The position numbers and the translations under genes were made by a program. Of a DNA stretch of 64,000 bases, positions 8,285 to 17,000 are shown piece by piece. A model generated the notes under the pieces. The model saw only the letters and a program-made list of their open reading frames with translations. It was not told the origin of the DNA and did not search any database. The DNA is from Xanthomarina arctica (GTDB lineage: Bacteria > Bacteroidota > Bacteroidia > Flavobacteriales > Flavobacteriaceae): contig NZ_BMFQ01000003.1 of the NCBI RefSeq assembly GCF_014638915.1, positions 744,001-808,000 on the forward strand. Reading direction: 5' to 3'. Numbering within the stretch: the first letter of the stretch is position 1; each line of letters opens with the position of its first letter.

Positions 8285-11200
8285 ATGATGAAAAAGTACT
8301 CTCACAATTCTCTCTACACATTTTGTTACCTAAGTTTTTTATTTTTTTTAATTTCTTTTAATGGGATTGGGCAGACGGTCACAATAGGAAATGGAACCAA
8401 TACTGGTAATAAATTACCTATAGTACCGTTTTTTGGATATTCATTATCTGAACAAATTATTCCCCAAACCGAAATCAACAATGCAGGATCCATTACAACG
8501 ATTAGGTTTTATAGCACTGGCCTTCCTATAGGAAACTCAAATGATTGGACAATCCATTTAGGCCATACCAATAAAACAACTTTTACAAATAATACTGATT
8601 GGATCTTATCTGGAGCAATGACACAAGTATTTTCAGGAACAGTCCCTGCTAATCCTTTGGCAGGATGGATGGAAATAACTTTAGACACTCCTTTTAATTA
8701 CAACAATATTGATAACTTAGTAGTAGCGGTAGACGAAAATGCAACTGGCTACAATGGTAATGGAAATGCTTTTAGAATTTTTACACCATCCACACCTTCC
8801 CCGACTACTAATTCAGGGATATACTACCAAAGTGATAGTACAAATCCTAATCCTACTTCTATTACCTTAGCAGGAGTTAGAACTTCTTATAGAAATCAAA
8901 TCCAGTTAGAATTTACCTCTACAACACCATGCTCAGGTACGCCAAATGGTGGAAACGTAACGGTGGCTCCTATATCTGGTAATCCAGGCTCTACTTATGG
9001 TGTAAATGCAACTGACTACACAGTAGGCACAGGTCTTACATATCAATGGCAACACAGTGATACGGGTGGTACTCCGTGGACAAATCAAGGAACCGCAAAT
9101 ACATCTTACACAGCACTTACAGGACTAACAGCTCCAGCTTTAGGAGTCGTTAGAACTTGGCGTTTGAGAGTCACTTGTACAGCTTCTGTTTCTAGCGGAA
9201 GTTCTTCCTTAGGAACATTTACATCTGCTATTACTTATTGTACGCCAACAAACACCTATTCAACTTCATACTATATTAGTGGTGTTACAACAACGGGTGG
9301 TGTTACAAACATTAGCAATACAGGAACAGGATTTTCTGGTTACACAGACTATTCTGCACTTTTTGTAAGTCAATATCCTGGATCGAACTTCTCTTTAACG
9401 GCAACACACCCCTCTAGCACTTATGGTTATAATGTATGGATAGATTGGAACAATGATGGTGATTTCAATGATGTCGGTGAGAATGTTATATCAACTGGAT
9501 ACCTGGCTACTCCTGCAACGTTGGGTGACGTAACAATTCCAGGAGGTCAGACTCCAGGCAATTACAGAATGCGCATTAGAAACGCATTTCTTAGCAATCC
9601 TGCTCCTGCCTGTGGTTCTTTTGATTATGGTGAAGCAGAAGATTATACAGTTACAGTACTAACTTTAGCTGTTTGTTCTGGTACACCAACTGGCGGAACT
9701 GTAACAGTAAACCCTACATCTGGAAATCCAGGTTCTACCTATGGTGTAACTGCCACAGGTTATACTATAGGTACAGGTCTAACATATCAATGGCAACACA
9801 GTGATACTGGTGGCGCTCCGTGGACAAACCAAGGCACAACAACGGCATCATACGTAGCGCTTACTGGATTGACAGCTCCAGCTCTAGGAATCGTTAGAAC
9901 ATGGCGTTTGATTGTCACTTGTACAGCTTCTGTTTCTAGCGGAAATTCTTCAACAGGAACGTTTACATCTGTAATTTCTTATTGTACACCAACAAACACA
10001 TATTCAACTTCATACTATATTAGTGGCGTTACAACAACGGGTGGTGTTGCAAACATTAATAATACAGGAACAGGTTTTTCTGGTTATACAGATTATTCAA
10101 CACTCTTTGTAAGTCAATATCCTGGATCTAACTTTACACTTACTGCAACTCATCCATCAAGCACATATGGCTATAATGTATGGGTAGATTGGAACGATGA
10201 TGGAGACTTTGATGATCCTGCTGAAAATGTAATATCTACTGGATACCTTGCTACTCCTGCTGCGTTAGGAACAGTAACAATTCCTGGAGGTCAGACTCCC
10301 GGAAATTACAGAATGCGTATTAGAAATGCATATCTTAGTAATCCTGCCCCTGCATGTGGAGAATTTGACTATGGTGAAGCAGAAGATTATACTATAACTA
10401 TTTTAACACCAACCTGCGTAGACGCCCCTTCAAACATAGTTTTTTTAGCTATAACAGAAACTTCATCCGTTTTAAGCTGGACAGCAGCTTCTCCAACACC
10501 AGCCAATGGATACTCTTACTATGTTTCAGAAAATCCAACAGCGCCTAATTTTAGCGCCCTTCCAATAGCTCCAGGCGGTTCTACTTCTGGAACTTCAGTT
10601 ACTTTAAGCCCTTTAACTTCAAACACCGCTTATTATGTATGGGTTAGATCTGAATGTGGGGGACTAAATGGTCAAGGTACTTGGATAGGACCTGAAAGTT
10701 TTACCACAGATCCTGAATTACCAGTTACAACTGGTTTAACGATATGCGTTGGTGATACTGGAACCATAAGTGCTACAGCACCCTGTACTGTCAACACAAT
10801 TATTGATAATACCATTGATGGAAATTTAGACGGAGCTACAGGCGGTATAGCCATTCAACCAGAAATTTTCATTACCAATCCAGATAATTGTGATTTTGAT
10901 GATGATGGGAATACAGCAAATTATACAACGATAAATTTTCAAGTTTCGATAAGTGGAACCTATACCTTCTCTTCAGATGCTCCAGATTTTGATATCATGG
11001 GTTATATTATAATAGATCCAAATGGACTATTCAATGCGGGAACTTGTGCAGGAGAAGGAACAAATTGGACATGGATAACTGGTGATGATGACAGTGGAGT
11101 TGGTGTAGAGGCTATCTTAACTGCTAACTTAACAGCAGGGATAACCTACACTCTTATAACAACTGCTTTTAGCTTTTCAAGCGTTTTAGAAACAGAATCT

Positions 11201-13471
11201 TATTCATGGAATATTACAGGCCCCGGAGTACTTAGCAGTGAATCTTCTGGCGAAATAGAATGGTATGACATAGCCACTGGAGGCACGTCAATAGGGACTG
11301 GAACTCCTTTTAATCCTATTGGCACAACTTTACTACCTGATACAAGTACGCCTGGAACCTATACGTTTTATGCCGCTTGTTCCGCAGTTCCTTCCTATAG
11401 AACTCCTGTAGAAGTTATTATTAATGATTTACCTACGGCATCTATATCAGGTGATGGTTCTATTTGCGCTGATCCTAATGTTGAAATAACTATAGCACTT
11501 ACCGGAACGCAACCTTGGAATGTAACTTACACTAATGGCACAACTCCTATAACTATTTCAGGAATTACTTCTTCTCCTCACATCTTTACTGTCTCTCCAA
11601 TTATAGCAACGACCTATACTCTAACTGCAGTCAATGACATGAATTGCAACGCGAATATTGCAGGATTAACAGGAACGGCAATAATTACTGCAGAAAAAAC
11701 CTGGACGGGAAACATAGATACTAATTGGTATAATGACAACAACTGGTATCCTGTAGGCAAACCAGATAATAATGACTGTGTTGTTATCCCAGACGTAAGC
11801 TCAGGAAGCAATAATTCTCCTGAAATAGACTTTATAGATTCTAGCACGATACCATTTCCTCCGGTACCTGGTTACACGAGAAAACTAACGATTAATTCAA
11901 GCAGTACCCTAGAAATTCTCGCAGGCAGCTATTTAGTTGTGACAGATGAAATAGATTTAAACGGAACTTTAAATATCCAAGATACAGGAAGTTTAATTCA
12001 AGTTACAGATGGCGCTGTTAACACCAATAACAATACTGGAAATGGAGTTATGAACATGCAAAGAACGGTGCCAGGCGTCAATAGTTACGATTATGTGTAT
12101 TGGAGTTCTCCAACAGATAACGATTTTAACGTAACAAATATTTCTTCAGCAACAGGAGAACTCATTTACGAGTGGAATCCCACCTTAAATGGAGTGACTC
12201 ATGGAGATTGGATTCCTGCCTCTGGAATTATGACAAGAGGAAAAGGCTATATCGTAAGAGGGCTTGTTTCTACTAATCCAGTCCCACCCAATACGGCACA
12301 TTTTACTGGTAAACCACAAAATGGCCTTATTGAAACTCCAATTACAAGAGGAACATATGTTGCAGGAGATTATGACGGACCTGGTAATACCCAAGCTACG
12401 GCATTGGATGACAATTGGAATTTAATTGGAAACCCATATCCTTCCGCTATTTCCTATAGTAGCTTTATAGCTGCAAACCCGTATATAGATGGAGCAATTT
12501 ATTTATGGACCCATCAAGCAGCTCCAAGCGCCATTGACAGCCCATTCTATTATGATTTTGTTTATAATTATGGCGATGATTATATTGACAACAATTACAC
12601 AGGATCAAATCCGCCAGGTTTTAATGGAGATATTGCAGCTGGACAGGCCTTTTTTGTTCTCATGTTAGACAGTCCTATTGCAGCTGTTTCAGAAAACATC
12701 GTTTTTAATAACACCATGCGTAATCAAACGTTAGACAATGGTCAGTTTTATAAATTAAATGAAGCCAACGAAAATTTCACGGAAATAGAACGCCATAGAA
12801 TTTGGTTAGATTTAATAACTCCAAATGAAATTGCGACTTCCATACTTGTTGGATATATAGAAGGCGCAACAAATAACAAGGATCGTTTATTTGATGGCCA
12901 TGAATTTGCTGGGTCATCAGTTAGTTTTTATTCTTTAATAGGTGAAGAAAAAATGGCTATTCAAGGAAAAGCCCTCCCATTTATAGAAACGGATTTGGTC
13001 TCTCTTGGGTTACTTATTCCCCAACCTGGAAACTACACCATAGCTATTAACACATTAGATGGTTTATTTGAAACAGGTGCTCAAGACATCTATTTAGAAG
13101 ACACCTTTACTGGAATCATTCACGATTTAAGAGTTAACCCTTATAGTTTTAATGCAGAAGTAGGCACTTTTAACGATCGTTTTGTGTTACGCTATACTAA
13201 TGATGTCTTAAGCAACGAAGAATTTAATATTATTAAAGATCTAAGCATTACTGCTCCCAAAAATGATTACATTAAAATAACGTCAACCAAAGATGTTATT
13301 AAAGACATAGTGGTATACGATTTATTAGGAAAAGTAATATTTGACACTAAAAACATTCTAAAATCTGAAGTTATTATTAATGACCTAAAAAATGCTTCTG
13401 GAACTTTTATTGTAAAAGTTACTTTAGCAAACGGACTTCAAAAAACACAAAAAGTAGTCCTCAAAAAATAA
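8285..13471 (+). CDS. Giant secreted T9SS-sorted protein with GEVED and FnIII modules
   Basis: A 1728-aa surface or secreted protein. A signal peptide spans about residues 1-29. An N-terminal jelly-roll-like region is followed by two nearly identical tandem units of 248 aa (residues 216-463 and 464-711). Each unit has an Ig-like half (GLTYQWQHSDTGG) and a GEVED domain (WIDWNNDGDFND ... GEAEDYTV). A fibronectin III domain follows at about 712-810, then Ig-like and right-handed-helix-like regions. The final 85 or so residues (KDIVVYDLLGKVIFDTK ... KTQKVVLKK) form a Por type A sorting domain, so export is by the type IX system. The function is probably adhesion or matrix; no catalytic site is recognised. 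Met2 is an equivalent start. Confidence 0.88.
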   Translation: MMKKYSHNSLYTFCYLSFLFFLISFNGIGQTVTIGNGTNTGNKLPIVPFFGYSLSEQIIPQTEINNAGSITTIRFYSTGLPIGNSNDWTIHLGHTNKTTFTNNTDWILSGAMTQVFSGTVPANPLAGWMEITLDTPFNYNNIDNLVVAVDENATGYNGNGNAFRIFTPSTPSPTTNSGIYYQSDSTNPNPTSITLAGVRTSYRNQIQLEFTSTTPCSGTPNGGNVTVAPISGNPGSTYGVNATDYTVGTGLTYQWQHSDTGGTPWTNQGTANTSYTALTGLTAPALGVVRTWRLRVTCTASVSSGSSSLGTFTSAITYCTPTNTYSTSYYISGVTTTGGVTNISNTGTGFSGYTDYSALFVSQYPGSNFSLTATHPSSTYGYNVWIDWNNDGDFNDVGENVISTGYLATPATLGDVTIPGGQTPGNYRMRIRNAFLSNPAPACGSFDYGEAEDYTVTVLTLAVCSGTPTGGTVTVNPTSGNPGSTYGVTATGYTIGTGLTYQWQHSDTGGAPWTNQGTTTASYVALTGLTAPALGIVRTWRLIVTCTASVSSGNSSTGTFTSVISYCTPTNTYSTSYYISGVTTTGGVANINNTGTGFSGYTDYSTLFVSQYPGSNFTLTATHPSSTYGYNVWVDWNDDGDFDDPAENVISTGYLATPAALGTVTIPGGQTPGNYRMRIRNAYLSNPAPACGEFDYGEAEDYTITILTPTCVDAPSNIVFLAITETSSVLSWTAASPTPANGYSYYVSENPTAPNFSALPIAPGGSTSGTSVTLSPLTSNTAYYVWVRSECGGLNGQGTWIGPESFTTDPELPVTTGLTICVGDTGTISATAPCTVNTIIDNTIDGNLDGATGGIAIQPEIFITNPDNCDFDDDGNTANYTTINFQVSISGTYTFSSDAPDFDIMGYIIIDPNGLFNAGTCAGEGTNWTWITGDDDSGVGVEAILTANLTAGITYTLITTAFSFSSVLETESYSWNITGPGVLSSESSGEIEWYDIATGGTSIGTGTPFNPIGTTLLPDTSTPGTYTFYAACSAVPSYRTPVEVIINDLPTASISGDGSICADPNVEITIALTGTQPWNVTYTNGTTPITISGITSSPHIFTVSPIIATTYTLTAVNDMNCNANIAGLTGTAIITAEKTWTGNIDTNWYNDNNWYPVGKPDNNDCVVIPDVSSGSNNSPEIDFIDSSTIPFPPVPGYTRKLTINSSSTLEILAGSYLVVTDEIDLNGTLNIQDTGSLIQVTDGAVNTNNNTGNGVMNMQRTVPGVNSYDYVYWSSPTDNDFNVTNISSATGELIYEWNPTLNGVTHGDWIPASGIMTRGKGYIVRGLVSTNPVPPNTAHFTGKPQNGLIETPITRGTYVAGDYDGPGNTQATALDDNWNLIGNPYPSAISYSSFIAANPYIDGAIYLWTHQAAPSAIDSPFYYDFVYNYGDDYIDNNYTGSNPPGFNGDIAAGQAFFVLMLDSPIAAVSENIVFNNTMRNQTLDNGQFYKLNEANENFTEIERHRIWLDLITPNEIATSILVGYIEGATNNKDRLFDGHEFAGSSVSFYSLIGEEKMAIQGKALPFIETDLVSLGLLIPQPGNYTIAINTLDGLFETGAQDIYLEDTFTGIIHDLRVNPYSFNAEVGTFNDRFVLRYTNDVLSNEEFNIIKDLSITAPKNDYIKITSTKDVIKDIVVYDLLGKVIFDTKNILKSEVIINDLKNASGTFIVKVTLANGLQKTQKVVLKK
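8930..10417 (+). repeat. Intragenic tandem duplication, two units of 744 bp
   Basis: Two consecutive 744-bp units (8930-9673 and 9674-10417) encode almost the same 248 residues, starting CSGTPxGGxVTV and ending at the GEVED motif. Long identical runs remain at DNA level, indicating a fairly recent duplication or ongoing conversion. Confidence 0.85.
12929..13465 (+). repeat. Long direct repeat, copy 1 (3' end of giant gene 1)
   Basis: From the codons for YSLIGEEKMAIQGKALPF to just before the stop this DNA is nearly identical, without gaps, to 18441-18977 (offset 5512 bp). Only scattered substitutions are visible. It encodes the C-terminal about 180 residues including the T9SS sorting domain. 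Confidence 0.9.
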
Positions 13472-13504
13472 TTATCTTTTTTATTACCCGATTAATAGCC
13501 AACC

Positions 13505-13541
13505 AAAAAGCCCTTGATTCTTTTTAATTCAAGGGTCTTTT
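13505..13541 (+). terminator. Intrinsic terminator after giant gene 1
   Basis: CCCTTGA (13511-13517) pairs with TCAAGGG (13529-13535) around an 11-nt loop. An A-rich strand precedes it and TCTTTTAATT follows. It lies 35 nt after the stop codon. Confidence 0.7.
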
Positions 13542-13650
13542 AATTAGCACCCTTTTTAAATGCAAAGCCCATTAATTTACCTTTTAGAAAATAGATTCAA
13601 ACATTATAATCCACATCCTTCCAAATCCCTTTATTCCTAAAATGGTAGCA

Positions 13651-13760
13651 TTTGGCGCGTTTTGGTATGATTTGGCACATATTGACACAATTTGACAACA
13701 AATTCCAATTTTCAAGGGGTTTTGTTCGAGACTTGTTCGAGACTTGTTCGAGAAACCCTT
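13651..13760. repeat. Short tandem repeats with 10- and 11-bp periods
   Basis: Five consecutive 10-nt units begin at 13651, 13661, 13671, 13681 and 13691 (TTTGGCGCGT, TTTGGTATGA, TTTGGCACAT, ATTGACACAA, TTTGACAACA). Then three 11-nt units start at 13722, 13733 and 13744 (TTGTTCGAGAC type), bracketed by AAGGG and CCCTT arms. The periods match one helical turn. Comparable blocks occur after giant gene 2. Confidence 0.75.
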
Positions 13761-13947
13761 CATACTATATTTTAAAAATTTAATTTTCACGAAGAGATCT
13801 CGAAGTCGTATAAAATAAAGCCACAAACGAATACCTCTAGAGAATAAAGAATATCGAATCGCTGTTCGTTTTCAGGATTAATTACAGACAAAATACTGCT
13901 TTTGTCGATAAAACGTACGATTTATTAGTTTAACTGCGTTTTTTATT

Positions 13948-13955
13948 TATATTTG
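13948..13955 (+). promoter_or_regulatory. Candidate -7 box of giant gene 2
   Basis: TATATTTG matches the Bacteroidetes -7 consensus TAnnTTTG and would give a leader of roughly 70 nt before the ATG at 14034. No clear TTTG -33 element is seen, so this is tentative. Confidence 0.35.
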
Positions 13956-14033
13956 CTTGTTATTTAATGATTTGTATCACAACAAAATACCTATTTATCA
14001 AAAAACATAAAAGCTAAATAGACCCCAACTATT

Positions 14034-17000
14034 ATGAAACAATCCTACATTCTCTTAGTATTAACACGCATGTTATGTGCAAAATTCAACGCTTTATTCT
14101 TATTATTTGCGCTCCTTTTTTCTTCAATAGGGTATGGACAAGATTTTAATGTACAACATATTCAAAATAATATTGCAAGAACTGGAGGAACCACGAGTTT
14201 TACTCCTGTATCTAGTACAAACAGCGCATTTGTTTTACCTAACAATAATAGAAAAACGCATGCTGGTCGAACAGATGAAACTGATACTAATTTAGATAGT
14301 GATGATTTATCTGGTGCTGTAAGATTAACTGCAAACAACACATTAACATACTTTAGAAATTCTGGTTCATTAAATACTAATATGAAATTTAGTTCTTCTA
14401 TTTGGGAGTATACTGGTACACCTGGCGGTAATAACCAGTTTATTGTTAGAGACAGGTTAATTGTAAATTTAAATGGTATTACAAATAATATTACACAAGC
14501 TGTTAGTGGAGTTACTAATGCTAATAAATGTATTCCTTTTATAACTGGAATCGTTACAAATGCATCTGATGATGATGCAGATTCTGGTACAGCAATAGCT
14601 TATTTAGAAAATGCAACAACTTTAAGAGTACAAAAAGGTTCTAACGCGAATAATGTATCCGTCTACATAACTCTAGTAGAATTTACAGGTAGCAATTGGA
14701 CCATTTTACATGGTGATTCAGGTCCAGTAAACGCAGACACAGGATCTGTTAACTTAAGAGCAAATTCTAATGGCACTGGTACACCAACAAGTGTTACCGA
14801 TTGGGCAAATTCTATGATTTTTACTCAACACAGAGGAAATATGGATGATAACGGTGTTGATGATGCTATTGCTGACAATTGGCCTTTGATGAGTCCTGGA
14901 AGCAATAACCAAACTGTAGATTGGACTTTTAATTCGGATCATGATGCAAAAAATAATGGAAACAGACATTTTGTGCATGTTGCAAATAACCCTGAAATTT
15001 CTGTAACTCGTTTTAATGGCAATAATGATAATGGTGCTGGAGAATCTACGTTTAATATTACTTCTTCTGGATTAACATCTATAAATCAAGCTTTAATAAT
15101 TGGGACTTCAACATCAAGTGGTAATGGTACTGCTTATGGTAGAGGATGGCGTAATTACCAAATAAATTCTCCTACTCAAGCTGCACATTGGTCACACAGA
15201 AGTGGTAACGCAATGAATCATGAAATACAAATTGTAAAATTGTATGAAGACTATTGCACACCTTCTTCAACGAGTACATCATATTACATAGATGATTTCA
15301 GTACAACTGGAGGTACAACAAACATTACTAATAATAATACTGGAACAGGAATTACTTCAAATGGGTATAGTGATTATACGGCTCAATCTGCATCTCAAAT
15401 TGCAGGTAGCGTATTAAATTTCTCAACAGATTTTAGTGATAGAGATACTACTTTTGGATTTAATATTTGGGTAGATTGGAATCAAAATGCAATCTTTGAA
15501 AATAGTGAAAGAGTTTATGCAAGTAACGCATATGTTACTGGTGCAACAGGTAATTTCACCATTCCTGGCGCTACCGCAGCTGGTAACTATACCATGAGAA
15601 TTAGAAACGACTTCTATATAACAAACCCTAACCCTTGTAGTTCAATTAACCGTGGTGAAGCTGAAGATTACACACTCCGAGTCGTACCACCAGGAACAGT
15701 TACTTACTGCGAACCTACATCCGAAGGACCAGAATATGTTTATATCGATGATATTCGTTTTATGGGAACTTTGAATGATGTAGATAATCTAAATAGCGGA
15801 TATTCTAATGGATATCAAGACTTCACGAATTTACCACATGCTGTTCAGGCACAAGGAGAGGGAATGAATATTTATTATAATAATGAAAGTTATTCTGGAG
15901 GTGCTCATGTGAAAGCATGGGTAGATTGGAACAAAAATGGTGATTTTAGTGATTCTGGTGAATTAGTCTACGACACTGGCACCGTTTCAACTAGTTCTGC
16001 CACTTTTGGTGTCATTATTCCTTTAGGGACTCCTATTGGGGATTATAGAATTCGTATAAGAAATAATGTAGTTTCTTCTTCTTCTTCTTATGATTTTGAC
16101 AGTTGTGAAGATTTTGATTACACTAATAGGAATTATTCTGATGGTGAAGCAGAAGATTATATTTTTACTGTAATTCCTGCGTGTAATGCTAATATTGTAA
16201 CAGTTATAGACGGTGACAATTGTGGGCCAGGAACCGTAGATTTGTCTATTACTGGAACTGCTGGAACTACTGGATTCAAATGGTATAGTTCTGAAACAGG
16301 AGGCACATTGCTCTATGATGATACTGCATCAACAGGAACTTGGACAACACCAAACATATCCACAACAACAACTTACTGGGTTACAGCTTACAATGGCACC
16401 TGTGAATCTTATTTTAGAACTCCTGTAATTGCAAATATAAACCCTACACCAACCGTCATATTCACACCTTCAAACCCTATATTTTGTGGTGAAGAAGCTA
16501 TACAAATAACTGCTGGAGGAGATGTTGAAGAAGTGGTATTAGTAAATGAAAATTTTGAAGATGGAGGCTTAGGTGTATTCACAAATAATAATGATAACCC
16601 AAATGGGAATCCCTATGATGGTATTACTGCTTGGCAAAATGAAACAAGCCCATACATCCCTAATAATACAGAAGTTTGGTCTCCAGCTATTTCATCTGGC
16701 TTGTCTGGTAATCATTTTGTCATGTCAACATCAGATGTGAATCCTCCTACTGGCAATGTTTATCAATACCTTCAACTTACTACTCCTGTTGATGCTAGCA
16801 ACATGACAAACCTGACACTAACATTTGATATGTATTATTCAAATTTTGGAGATCAAATTCGCATTCAAGCAAATGGAGGAACAGGTTGGAATACATTAAG
16901 TACGTATACAACAAGTGAAGGTATAGGCACACGTTTTGAGAATCAAAGTATCAACCTACCTACATCATATAATAGTTCATCATCATTAAGCATTAGAATT

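Larger units (their letters stand above)
13472..14033. other. 562-bp gap with terminator, short tandem repeats and promoter candidate
   Basis: Between the two giant genes there is no credible gene. The stretch holds the terminator of gene 1, a block of 10-nt and 11-nt tandem repeats (13651-13760), and a TATATTTG box at 13948-13955. The minus-strand open frame 13584-13826 is made largely from the repeat block and is not supported. Confidence 0.6.

Noticed and set aside
8084-8305. 73-codon minus-strand frame upstream of the first giant gene
   Set aside because: AT-rich promoter DNA, no recognisable domain, and it overlaps the start of the large gene on the other strand.
13584-13826. 80-codon minus-strand frame between the giant genes
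   Set aside because: Mostly the translation of the 10/11-bp tandem repeat block.
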